64,000 nucleotides of DNA from Nissolia schottii. Lineage: Eukaryota; Streptophyta; Magnoliopsida; Fabales; Fabaceae. Each line of letters begins with the position of its first letter. Within the stretch, counting starts at the first letter, position 1. Position numbers and translations under genes: made by a program. The stretch is from positions 1 through 64,000 of the forward strand of contig QANU01108967.1 in the NCBI GenBank assembly GCA_003254905.1. Direction: 5' to 3'. The notes beneath the pieces were generated by a model. The model was not told where the DNA came from. It saw nothing but the letters and a program-made list of their open reading frames with translations, and made no database searches. Of the stretch, positions 11,379-20,704 are shown in pieces.

Positions 11379-14141
11379 TCAAACTGCAGCATCATCCACA
11401 GAACTGGTTTCTTGCCTTCTTTTTCTGCCTCGCTTTCCTGTACCTTTTGTCAGCAGTGTTTGCGGAAGAATCTTGAGGCGGTAACTAACAAGTGCAGGTC
11501 CAAATGTGCTATATTTTCCGGCACTGCTGAAAGCAGTTTCTGCATCAGAACGCCTCCTGAAGACCACTCTGACACGGTTACTCTTCTCTATCAGTTCCGT
11601 CCGCGACTCGATCAGGGGCCCAAAGCGGCTGAAAATCCTGTTGAGTTCTGTAATTGAAGGAACAGAATCCAAGCTTGTAAACTTCAGAGACAAAGCAGTA
11701 GGTGTGATGCACTCAGCAGAACTCTCCTCCAAATGTTTTGCAAGCTTCGAAGGCTCTGACCCTAGATTTTTACCAGTGTCTTGCTGCATAGAACTGGAAT
11801 CTGTGCCGATATCAGGAGCTGATTGTGATCCGGAAATAGGATAACCGCTTTCAGCTTGAGTCTCAGGCAAAAACTCCTCTTTCCCATTTTTATGTTTTGA
11901 TGATGATTGCTCTTCAGAAATGCACTGAATTATTCTGTCAGTCCAATAAGAATCTTTGCAGGGCTCCATTGCAGATGTCATAGGACCCACAGCTTCGATT
12001 GATGTTGCTCCTGTCTCATCGGCATGCACCTGTTGCCCCAGAGGCATTTCATGCTCCAGGTAGGCAGCACTATCATGGCTAATGAAATTTCTGAATTCTG
12101 TAAGGAAATGTACCATGTCACTTGAGCAACTTCGTTCAACAGGATCTGTGGCAGCCAAGCGAAGTTGTAACCACATCTCATCCATAGAAACATACTCCAA
12201 TTGTGAAGATTTTCTATTTCGGGCATTAGGGAAATTATCATCAGAAGTACTGTAAACTGGCTTCCGCTTTCTGCCGCGTCGCCGGGAAACAGGCATTTCA
12301 CCAGCTTTCCTTTCTAATGCATGTTCACCATTTGGAATACAGAAGCTCTTCTCAGACATTAAATCAGACAACAGTTTGTGTCTTTTGCTGGGCCGATTGT
12401 TATCCCTATAGCTGTGCTTGCTCTTCTGTAAATAGCCAAGATGGTTTGTCAATCCTTGCCCTTCAATTTGGTCATTACTTTGCTCTTTCTCCCTCATGAG
12501 TAGAGCTTCCATATCATTCAACACCCCACCAAGTACAGAGAACTCAGGGAGTTGGGAATACCCCTTTGAGCGATTGAAGGCAGACAATTGGCCCTGTGCT
12601 ATTACAAAATCTAGTCTATCAGATTCAGTAAGTGGTGATTGGGCTAACAATTTAACAAAATTGACAAGTTGCATGGGTTCAAAAGACTGCACATTTATAA
12701 ATCTGTCTCCTCCATTTCTTCTACTTGCTTGTTTGTGGACTCCAGCATTAGTTATAACTTGAGTTTTAAGCCTGGAAAACACTTCTCTAGGAATGCAAGG
12801 ACAGGATAGGCCAAACTCAACCCGTCTCGAAACCTCATCCAAAGCACATTTGACAGCATGATGGAAATTTTCCAAATTGCTTTGCTTCACCATCTGCGAA
12901 AAATGCATTCGGAATGGTTTTATTGTTAATGCATCATTCCAAGCGAATGTTTGATCCCCAAAATATGCTACCAAGAAACTGTCTTCCTTAAGATGCTTCT
13001 TCCCCTTGTCCGATGCCGCTGAGGAATCAAAGATCTGACCAGGCCACCAAGGATGGCCCCTCACCTTTCCCCACACCAAATCAGAAGCACAAAAATTCAG
13101 TTTTGAAAACACCGGTTCCCCAAACAAGTCAACCTTTAGCGTGTCTTTGTAAGAACTTAAATCTACAACAAGTTCACAACGACCTGCTTCTGCGAGATTG
13201 ATGCCCAGGGTTTGATTCTGCATCGCCTCTACTTGTGCATCTACTTGAAAGGCTGTCTGTTTTAACTCACACGAAGTTAGCACATGGTGATTTCTTAAAA
13301 TGGATTCTTTCTCACACAAAGATTCCTTGGCATTGACATCCACAATGTCCATATTGAGAGAGCCTTCATTTAATTGGCTGGTAGCGATTTTTGAGGCATG
13401 AGAGTCTTCAAGGCCTTCCTCAGTAACCACACTATCAACAGCTTTCCTCTGGTTTCGATCCTCGCCAACCATGCTCACATTCACCGGCAAATCATTTTTG
13501 ATGACCTCCTCCACACGCTGAGTCAAATTATCAACTTCTGGAGGCTCATCAATTGATGCAGCTTTAGCATTCAGCAAACTGCTTTCAGAAACTCCTCCAG
13601 CATTCCCACTCTCCAGCTCATCCTTAACACAACCACCATTCAATTCAAAAACCGAACCCTTATCACCTCCTGCACCTCCGCACACAATCATGGCTCCCTC
13701 CGAATGTTCCACAGCAATTTTCTTATCGTCATTCCCCGCTAACCAACCAGCAAACTCGCCTAGTCTCCCATGGCACCCTCCCTCACCTAGCTCCAATCCC
13801 ACCTCCAAACCATTCCCTCGACCCATCAATTCAGTTGCTTTCCCATTTCCATCATCAACCATCACATCACACCCAAGGTTCATGCCAAATTCACCACCCA
13901 GAACCACCTCAGGAAGCGGTTCCACCAAACCACTGTCGACCCCACCATCATCTCCAACATCACAAACCTTCTGATCATGGACCTGAACCTCACCACCACC
14001 ACCACCACCAACAGGTTCACCAGCTAGGGTTTCGAAATTAGACACACCAGCATTGAAATTGGACCCTAATAGAGCCTCATTTTCTCGATCAAACAAAACA
14101 GCATCAGCGTTCAAATCAATTCGGCCAGAATTTACAGCCAT
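11379..14141 (-). CDS. PWWP-domain chromatin protein (PDP family)
   Basis: A 920-residue protein encoded in one coding exon. Residues about 347-440 form a PWWP domain, beginning at FCASDLVWGKVRGHPWWPGQ, with the conserved HPWWPG core and later VAYFGDQTFAW. PWWP domains bind methylated histone tails and DNA. The C-terminal part (about residues 805-890) has an RRM-like fold pattern typical of plant PDP proteins (LKFTSLDSVPSITELNRIFS), then a basic GKRGRKRR tail likely to be a nuclear localisation signal. In Arabidopsis this family joins chromatin complexes with MSI4/5 or with EPCR/ARID/TRB partners (established knowledge). The frame runs open to 14180, but MAVNSG at 14141 is chosen because the extension crosses a likely 5'-UTR intron. 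The N-terminal third is acidic and low complexity. The exact PDP member is not resolved. Confidence 0.93.
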   Translation of the reverse strand: MAVNSGRIDLNADAVLFDRENEALLGSNFNAGVSNFETLAGEPVGGGGGGEVQVHDQKVCDVGDDGGVDSGLVEPLPEVVLGGEFGMNLGCDVMVDDGNGKATELMGRGNGLEVGLELGEGGCHGRLGEFAGWLAGNDDKKIAVEHSEGAMIVCGGAGGDKGSVFELNGGCVKDELESGNAGGVSESSLLNAKAASIDEPPEVDNLTQRVEEVIKNDLPVNVSMVGEDRNQRKAVDSVVTEEGLEDSHASKIATSQLNEGSLNMDIVDVNAKESLCEKESILRNHHVLTSCELKQTAFQVDAQVEAMQNQTLGINLAEAGRCELVVDLSSYKDTLKVDLFGEPVFSKLNFCASDLVWGKVRGHPWWPGQIFDSSAASDKGKKHLKEDSFLVAYFGDQTFAWNDALTIKPFRMHFSQMVKQSNLENFHHAVKCALDEVSRRVEFGLSCPCIPREVFSRLKTQVITNAGVHKQASRRNGGDRFINVQSFEPMQLVNFVKLLAQSPLTESDRLDFVIAQGQLSAFNRSKGYSQLPEFSVLGGVLNDMEALLMREKEQSNDQIEGQGLTNHLGYLQKSKHSYRDNNRPSKRHKLLSDLMSEKSFCIPNGEHALERKAGEMPVSRRRGRKRKPVYSTSDDNFPNARNRKSSQLEYVSMDEMWLQLRLAATDPVERSCSSDMVHFLTEFRNFISHDSAAYLEHEMPLGQQVHADETGATSIEAVGPMTSAMEPCKDSYWTDRIIQCISEEQSSSKHKNGKEEFLPETQAESGYPISGSQSAPDIGTDSSSMQQDTGKNLGSEPSKLAKHLEESSAECITPTALSLKFTSLDSVPSITELNRIFSRFGPLIESRTELIEKSNRVRVVFRRRSDAETAFSSAGKYSTFGPALVSYRLKILPQTLLTKGTGKRGRKRRQETSSVDDAAV

Positions 14142-14157
14142 TCTTACAGATAGGAAC

Positions 14158-14284
14158 CTAAAACTTAAAAAGAAAGACATGTATTTGCACTCACATTACT
14201 ATGAAATTTAACAATTAAAAAAAATAAAAATTGGGATAGCAACAACGTGATCGATTAAACTGAGGGAGTTCGAAAGACACACAC
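14158..14284 (-). other. Likely 5'-UTR intron of the PWWP gene
   Basis: On the minus strand a donor CAAG|GTGTGTGTC at 14285/14284 and an acceptor TTTTAG|GTTCC at 14158/14157 bracket an AT-rich 127-base interval just before the start codon. This explains why the open frame upstream of 14141 is not coding. Confidence 0.55.
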
Positions 14285-14285
14285 C

Positions 14286-14560
14286 TTGGTTGTTGTTCTG
14301 TTGATTGGGGGTGAAAAGAGAGCAGAGACAGACAGAGTGTGAAGGGTGAGGTGAGTGTAGAGTAACTGAGGAGAGAAAGCTTCAACAGAGAGTGCAGAGT
14401 GAGAGCGCTCCGAGAAATATCAAGTGAGAGAGCGTTGAGAAAGCTGGTTTTGTTCGTACCGGAAACGTAGCTGTTGTTAGTTTTGAATGGTCAGAGGCTG
14501 AGGCTCATGCTTATATGGACGCGTGGAGGGATGGGCGTTTTCGTCATTTCGGGGCTTCTC
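14286..14560 (-). promoter_or_regulatory. 5' leader and promoter region of the PWWP gene
   Basis: On the minus strand this stretch is rich in CT repeats (CTCTCTG-type words between about 14320 and 14450), typical of plant 5' leaders. No convincing TATA box was pinned down. Confidence 0.35.
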
Positions 14561-15340
14561 ATTTTATTTTTATTACATTTTCTCTAGAAGGATGAACCCT
14601 AGAAGAATGATTCATTGATTCTTAATCTTTGTTTGGTAATGAATCTTTTTAATTAAATTCCGTCAAAGGAAAGAAAAAAAAAATCTTGTTAATTAAATAT
14701 GTTTCAAAACAAAATGAACTAACGGTTAAATTAGCGAGTGTCATGACATTGATTATTTGCAGATTCTCTTTTTATTTTTTCCTAATAAAGATTGTTAGCA
14801 GATTCTTTACTATATAAAGTTGGTTAAAAATTTTAGATGTCGACGCATTAGTCCATTACACAATATGGGAAGGTTAATTAAAGTGATAATGATACAAAGA
14901 AGACATATAACAATTACTATTTTATATAGTTTATTGGCTATGTGCTAACTATATAAAATTTTGATTGTAAAATTTTGAGATGTTGTGTTATCCTTGTTGA
15001 TACAGGTTTTAATTTTTTTTTTCTTAAATAATTTTTAAAAATGAGACAAGTTTATTTATTACTCGAACAAAACTTTGTGTTAATTATTTAGAATGACAAT
15101 TAAATATATGTGAAGGATATTTTGAATTAAAAATATTTTAGGCACCACTAAGGAAGATTTAGTATTCTTGTTAAATTTTTTTTTAAAAAATAAAACGTAT
15201 TTGTTATTTCCTTTAATAATTAAAAAAGTATTACTAAGCAAGTATGTATAAATATTTAGATTCAGATACGAGAATCCCTTTTTCCTTTTTTACGTGCTAG
15301 ATTGCTTTTAATTTTATTTTATTAAGTAGTATCTATATCT
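14561..15340. other. AT-rich intergenic DNA
   Basis: I see no gene or element that I can support here. Confidence 0.4.
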
Positions 15341-15362
15341 ATTTTATAAACTTAAAATTTTG

Positions 15363-15432
15363 ACCAACAGGGGTTGGTCCAAGTGGTAAGCGGCTTGGTA
15401 TACTTTAAGTAAGGTCCTGAGTTCGATAAAAA
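15363..15432 (+). mobile_element. Minimal tRNA-like SINE with 15-bp target duplication
   Basis: A 70-base insert flanked by AAACTTAAAATTTTG (15348-15362) and AAACTTGAAATTTTG (15433-15447), which match at 14 of 15 bases. It contains GGTCCAAGTGGTAAG (15376-15390, A-box-like) and GGTCCTGAGTTCGAT (15413-15427, B-box-like), and ends in an A-rich tail. This is the anatomy of a tRNA-derived SINE cut down to little more than its Pol III promoter. An alternative is a longer SINE whose 3' part continues to about 15540, with the duplication arising by chance. Confidence 0.55.
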
Positions 15433-15447
15433 AAACTTGAAATTTTG

Positions 15448-16090
15448 TAAGAGGATTTATTAATTAGAGTATCAATCTAGCATTCCTCGGCTAATAAATT
15501 AAGTCTTGTTACATCCTTTGAATAATCAACATAAAATCCTCTCTTTTTTAAAAAAAAAAGTAAAATCCTCTTAATTTAAATTAGATTTACAATGACAATT
15601 AAATAAATGTGAAAAAGTAAAAAAAAAAAAAATGATGAGAGATCACACTTTGCTGAAATTGACAAAGAATTCTATTGATAGAGTCCATTCCAAAATGTAA
15701 TGTAATGGACATTTTAATTTTACACTCAAGCATGTTGTCTCCAAGCAAGACGATGAGTAAAACTTGGATGAATTATGCAATTTTTTAATAAGACTCCTAA
15801 ATAGTTAGTTGTTGTTTGATACATTGCATTTTAAGATGCCTAATAATTTGGATTACCTTTAAAAAAGATTATCACCTTTTATTTATTGGTAATGTTATAT
15901 TGCGATGTTTGGTATGCTAAGGTGATGTAATTGAAAATTTACGTTACTATGTTTGACATATCAAAAAGATTATCATGTAATATACGTATTTTACCACATA
16001 ACCCTCCAAATAGTAATAAAATCAAAATGAATAAAAAATAAATATTAAAATTAAAAAATAATAGAATAAACACAATAATAAAATAGTAAA
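15448..16090. other. AT-rich intergenic DNA
   Basis: I see no coding or structural feature here beyond poly-A/T runs. Confidence 0.4.
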
Positions 16091-16099
16091 AATTAGTTG

Positions 16100-16545
16100 A
16101 TATGTTGTGATTGTGGTGGTAGTAGAGGCAGACAGTAGTAGTGGTTGAAACAATGGTGGCAGTGCAGGTGGCAATGACACTAATGGTCGGTGGTAGCTGA
16201 TGCTAATGGTTGTGGTGGTGGTGGTGGTGGTGGTTGTAGTGGTGACAGTGATAGTGATGTCGGTTGCAACAATGGTGGTAGGGGCAATGTCGCTGGTGGT
16301 GATGGTTGTGGTGGTGGTTACGATGGTAGTGGTTGTGGTTGTGGCTGTGACAATGATGGTGGTTGCAACAATGGCGGTGGTGGCGATGACATTAGTGGTG
16401 GGTGGTAGGTCGTGGGGATGCTAGTGGTTTTAGTAGTGGCAGCCATAATGGGTGTGGTGGTGATACACTGGTGATGGGTGATAAATGGTGATAGTGATTG
16501 TGGCGGTGGTAGTGGTGGTGGTGATGGTGGTAGTAAGAGGGGATA
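16100..16545. repeat. GGT/GTG-rich trinucleotide microsatellite field
   Basis: About 450 bases dominated by GGT, GTG, GAT and GGC words. The open frames through it give only Gly/Cys/Asp or Val runs, depending on frame, which is what the repeat predicts. It is not a protein gene. Confidence 0.75.
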
Positions 16546-16784
16546 ATAGAAGGAGGGGTGTTTGCGTTGGTAGGGTTGTGAATAATTTTGTCAAAATAAA
16601 ATGTATCATCAGAACTTCCCTATAGCTTCTTTTCTAATTCCATTTACTATACATCTCGCCCCAAGGACCACCACTTCCTACAACTATTTTATTGTGATTG
16701 GCCACAAATATCTTTTATGTTTTTATTTTCATGTCCTGTGTTTTTGGTTTTTAAAAATTTGTGAAAGAAATAGTGAAAGAGTTC

Positions 16785-16999
16785 TGCTACACGTACACCA
16801 AAAATCATACACCATACATACACCTCGTACTTATATACATAAAGTTTGTGTTTTAACTCATGTAATGTTTGTGCACTTAATTAAGTATAATTGAGAATAT
16901 CATTTACAAATTTGTAATGTTTGTGCACTCGTGAGAATAAAGTTTGTGCATTATTAATGGTGTATGTATGGGTGTATGAAATTAGGTGTACATGTAGCA
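16785..16999. repeat. 215-bp MITE with about 40-bp terminal inverted repeats
   Basis: The left end starts TGCTACACGTACACC and continues to a CATACATACACC block. The right end, read as reverse complement, starts TGCTACATGTACACC and ends with the same CATACATACACC block. The inverted repeats are thus about 40 bases with few mismatches. The interior has repeated AATGTTTGTGCAC words. This is a non-autonomous DNA transposon; the superfamily is uncertain because no clear target duplication is seen. Confidence 0.7.
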
Positions 17000-17179
17000 T
17001 TTTTGATAGTGAAAATAGTGAAAACATTTGAATCTTGTTTCTTGTTTTAAAATTTTGTGAAGTAAATAGTTAAAATAGAAAATAAAAACAAGAAACAATA
17101 TATTATTTTCATTGTTTTCACTAACCTAACAGAAAATACAAGAAAAAAATAAAATAAAAAACTTAGCGTATCATTGGTG

Positions 17180-17279
17180 ATTAGTTAAATAAAAAATTGG
17201 GATATAGTACAATTTTTCACATGATTTAAAGTGAAGTGCAATTTTAGCAAAACACAAGAATAATTTGTGCTAATTACCC
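17180..17279. repeat. MITE end of the 'GGGTAATTAGCACAAA' family
   Basis: The right edge ...TTTGTGCTAATTACCC and the preceding AAGTGAAGTGCAATTTT are shared with the right end of the element at 62394-62822. The left end of this copy is not clear. Confidence 0.45.
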
Positions 17280-18070
17280 ATAAATCAAAAGAATTAAGAA
17301 CTTTATAAATGTTAAAATTCAATAGATAGCAAATGATATTAAATAAAGTCATAATTTATTAAATATTAATGATATATAATTTGATATATCTTTACTTTTT
17401 CATTTATAAATTTACAAATTTTGGTTAAATATATACGTATTTACATACACAAATTAGTTATTTGCCATCTATTAATAGCAAGTGTATTAAGCATACGCTT
17501 AACTCATTTACACAATTCAACATAGATTCAGATTGAGCATAGAGAAATTAATTGAGCATTTAACAAATCGAGCTTAAATAGTTTATAAATCGCTCAACAT
17601 ATTTACATTCTCATAAATAGTTGAACTCACCTTCACTCCTAAGCTAGATATACCAATAGACTGAATCCTTGAATACTTTCAAAGTGTAAAAGTTAGGGTC
17701 TAGACACTCCACTAACACCTAGAGTTTGTCATGGTCATTCTAAGCTAGCAAATGCTGTTATTCTCTGTATGAGTATGCTGCCAGAACACTTCTTGCTAAG
17801 CATGATTTAAGGAGCGAATAATAGATATGATGAAGGAGTGTTTGAGTTTTGATATATATTATCATATATAACCATTCAAGGTGCAGAAGATTATTTGTTG
17901 TGTTAAAAGATAAACAGAAGACCGACTTGTTTTAACACTTGAATAGCTATATTACAACAAAAAGACATTATAATTAAATTTGTTTCCACTTGCTAGGGTA
18001 TGTGTCCTCTCTCTTACAGTCCCTACTCTAGCATGTTTTGGAACACCAGGATGTAATGGGAGCCATCAAT
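17280..18070. other. Intergenic, including the HCF152 3' region
   Basis: AT-rich. The last few hundred bases before 18071 should include the 3' UTR of HCF152. No other gene is visible. Confidence 0.4.
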
Positions 18071-20296
18071 TTAAACCGAATCAGAGGCAGTGTCATATCC
18101 TTCAATAGGTTCTAACCGCCACTCACTTCCATAATATGAGTTTGGCAAACCCAGCCAAAACTTAAAAGCCTCAGCTGCCCTTTTCCTCTCTACTCTTCTA
18201 TCTTGCCTAGCCCTTGAAGCATGCTTGCTAGTGAACATTCTAGAATGCATTTCCACATAGATTCTGGTAAACTTGGTCTTGTTGGGAGGTATCCCATTCT
18301 CTTCCATGCAAGCCACAATTTCCAAAGCCTTCCTAAAGAAAGCAGCCCTCACACAAATATCAGCTAGGGTATCCAAAAGCCCTTCATCTGGTTTCAATGG
18401 GGGAACAGAAGAATCACTTTTTCCCTCCTTTCCCAACTCCCACCTCTCCTTCACTTCATTCCAAAGTAGAAGTGCCTCTCCGGGCTTTCTTGCTAACGCG
18501 ATTCCATTGGCGAAACTGCCGTAAGTGCCCACATCAGGGTAAATCCCGTTCTCCTTCATCTTCTGAATCACTTTCTTTGCTTCCTCAACCAACCCCAACC
18601 TGCAATATCCTTCAACCAACATATTCCATGAGATTAGATCCGCCTTCACTCGAGGATCATTGGCCATCTCGTCAAAGACCTTGTGAGCCAGCTTCGGCTG
18701 ACCGGAGAACGCGAAAGCTTTCATCAAAGTTGTGTAACTAATCTTGGTAGGAGCTATTCCTCTTGCTCTCATCTCATTAAAGAATGCAAGAGCCCCGGCG
18801 CTGTCGTCGACCAATATACACCCATCAATGAGTATATTGTAGGACACCACATCAGGCTGAATCCCTGCATCCTCAGCCATCTCCTTAAGCAACTCTCTTG
18901 CCTTGTTTATCTGCAGCTGTTTGCAGTAACCCTTAAGGAGAACATTGTAGGTTATCCGATTCACAGGCACGCCAATCCTTGACATCTCGGCAAGAACCTG
19001 CCGAGCCCTGTCCATGTAACCCGCCTTCACAAGTGCCGAAACCACAGTGGTATAAGAAACATGGTCAGGGTGGCTGGCAGCGTCGTCCTGCCTGCGCATC
19101 GCCTCGAGCATCCTCACCGTATCGCTAACCCGCCCCGACTTCATATAACCCTTCATCAGAGTGGTGTACATCCTAGTGTTGGGAGCGTACGCTCTCGGCA
19201 ACAATGGCGGATCATTGCCACTGCTAGATTCCATCAAATTCGGAAGCAGTTTAACGAAAACATACTCATCATTATTCTCACTAAAACCTTCCAACTCCAA
19301 TTTCGTTTCCCTTTCCTTCAGTATCCTGCAAAGATCCATCCTTCCTTCCCTCATCGACTGAACCAATTTCTCCGCGGTCTCCAAATCGCCGGAATCGACG
19401 TAAGAAGCAACAATGCAATGCAAAGTGGTCATACAAAAGGGAATCCCTAATTGAAGAATCCTCTCCAAAACAAACACAAGCAAGTGCTTCCTACCAGTTC
19501 TACAACACAGCTTCATCACAATGTTATAACTGAAAGCATCTGGAACAACACCATATTGGGGCATTTCATCAAACACTTGCAAGAACATCTTACCGTCGCC
19601 CAAATTGGCGCAGGCGTTGAGACCGGCATTGAAGGCGGCAGTGTCCGGCATCGACTCTGCGGCGACGTTGGAGCTGGCGAGCTTCCGGAGGCGGCGCAAG
19701 ACGGCTTTGAAGATCCTGATGGCCTCCGCGGGTCCGTCGTCGATGTTGTCGGCGGAGGCGAGGCGGCTGACGACGGCGCTCCATGCTTTGACGTGGGGGA
19801 GGTAGCCGGAGCGGAGCATGGACTTGAGGACGGAGGCGGCGTAGAGCGTGTGGCCGGCGTTGGCGGCGGCGACGGCGAGGAGGCCGAGGCAGTTGGCGTC
19901 GAGGCGGTGAAGCTGGTGCTCATGGCGGAGGCGCGTGACTATAGACTGGGCGCGCGTGAGGGCCGAGGGCGTTTTCTGGAAAGAGAGCTGGGAGATTAAT
20001 CGGCTGAGGCAGGTGGTGTTGGGAAGGCGTGGGAGGTTGGTGTACGCTTCCCACGCTTCCTCTGTTTTCCGTTGGCGTAACAGCGATAGAAGCTTCTGGT
20101 CTTCGGGTTCTGCAGCGGTGGCGGTGAGGGGTGAGGGGCTGGCGTGGTTGGCGGTGGTGCACGCGAGAGAGGAGCGCGTGGGTTTGTAGGTGTTGGTGGT
20201 GAGTTTGAATGCGGAAGGGAAAGTGTGAGGGAGTGGGCATAGATAAGAAGAGGCGGAGGTAGATGTTGGAGGATGTTGGAGTAGTGTGGTGTTCAT
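18071..20296 (-). CDS. HCF152: Chloroplast PPR protein HCF152 (psbB operon RNA processing)
   Basis: A 741-residue intronless gene. The start at 20296 gives a Ser/Thr-rich, acid-poor N-terminus (about 1-50) typical of a chloroplast transit peptide. The body is a run of P-class pentatricopeptide repeats, for example DTAAFNAGLNACANLGDG, TRMYTTLMKGYMKSGRVSDT, NRITYNVLLKGYCKQLQINK, DVVSYNILIDGCIL and DLISWNMLVEGYCRLGLVEE. The C-terminus (HASRARQDRRVERKRAAEAF then FWLGLPNSYYGSEW) is distinctive for HCF152 and not a generic PPR tail. Arabidopsis HCF152, a little longer, binds psbH-petB RNA and is needed for processing and splicing in the psbB-psbT-psbH-petB-petD transcript, hence for cytochrome b6f (established knowledge). 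The coding sequence is locally GC-rich near the 5' end. A degraded CACTA element begins about 340 bases upstream. Confidence 0.95.
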   Translation of the reverse strand: MNTTLLQHPPTSTSASSYLCPLPHTFPSAFKLTTNTYKPTRSSLACTTANHASPSPLTATAAEPEDQKLLSLLRQRKTEEAWEAYTNLPRLPNTTCLSRLISQLSFQKTPSALTRAQSIVTRLRHEHQLHRLDANCLGLLAVAAANAGHTLYAASVLKSMLRSGYLPHVKAWSAVVSRLASADNIDDGPAEAIRIFKAVLRRLRKLASSNVAAESMPDTAAFNAGLNACANLGDGKMFLQVFDEMPQYGVVPDAFSYNIVMKLCCRTGRKHLLVFVLERILQLGIPFCMTTLHCIVASYVDSGDLETAEKLVQSMREGRMDLCRILKERETKLELEGFSENNDEYVFVKLLPNLMESSSGNDPPLLPRAYAPNTRMYTTLMKGYMKSGRVSDTVRMLEAMRRQDDAASHPDHVSYTTVVSALVKAGYMDRARQVLAEMSRIGVPVNRITYNVLLKGYCKQLQINKARELLKEMAEDAGIQPDVVSYNILIDGCILVDDSAGALAFFNEMRARGIAPTKISYTTLMKAFAFSGQPKLAHKVFDEMANDPRVKADLISWNMLVEGYCRLGLVEEAKKVIQKMKENGIYPDVGTYGSFANGIALARKPGEALLLWNEVKERWELGKEGKSDSSVPPLKPDEGLLDTLADICVRAAFFRKALEIVACMEENGIPPNKTKFTRIYVEMHSRMFTSKHASRARQDRRVERKRAAEAFKFWLGLPNSYYGSEWRLEPIEGYDTASDSV

Positions 20297-20640
20297 GGCT
20301 GCGTCTCCATTTCAAAAAGAGAATAGATAGACAAGTGGTAGATAAGGAGGAAGATATTTGCGACAAGATTGTTGGAATGGCATTGGAGCTAAATACGTTT
20401 TCCGTCTTGGGTCCTCTTGTTTCATATGGCTTAATTATGTTTTTGTTTTCCAAAATATGTTGTTTTTATTATTTATTTTTTGTTTAGTCATTTTTAAAAA
20501 CTTTTGATTTACTCATTACAAATTTATTTTCGTTTTTGTTTGATCTTTTTTGCATTAACTTTTGATATCAAGTGTCCACAAGACAATATTCACGTAGATT
20601 AAAGATAAAATGAGAGACTAAATGAGTAAATTTTTTAATT
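20297..20640 (-). promoter_or_regulatory. Short upstream region of HCF152
   Basis: Only about 340 bases separate the HCF152 start codon from recognisable transposase sequence. The proximal promoter and 5' UTR must lie here or inside the transposon remnant. No clear TATA box was identified. Confidence 0.35.
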
Positions 20641-20704
20641 TGTCTTTGGATTGTCAATGTGGACCTTGAATATGACAAATCCTAAAATATACTCTTCTTA
20701 GTCC

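Noticed and set aside
13690..14041. Pro/Ser/His-rich frames antisense to the PWWP gene
   Set aside because: They mirror the Gly/Val-rich N-terminal coding part of the PWWP protein.
14142..14180. Upstream in-frame start (MSFFLSFRF...) for the PWWP protein
   Set aside because: The stretch overlaps a likely 5'-UTR intron acceptor at 14158/14157, so MAVNSG at 14141 is the better start.
15376..15427. A functional tRNA gene
   Set aside because: The A and B boxes are present, but no acceptor stem or full cloverleaf can be formed, and the unit has retroposon-type flanks.
16190..16424. Open frames encoding Gly/Cys-rich or Val/Met-rich proteins
   Set aside because: They are direct products of a GGT/GTG microsatellite read in different frames; there is no start context, domain or codon bias.
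19451..19999. 182-codon frame antisense to HCF152
   Set aside because: It is Gly/Ala/Glu-rich, as expected from the reverse strand of a GC-rich coding region. HCF152 explains the sequence.
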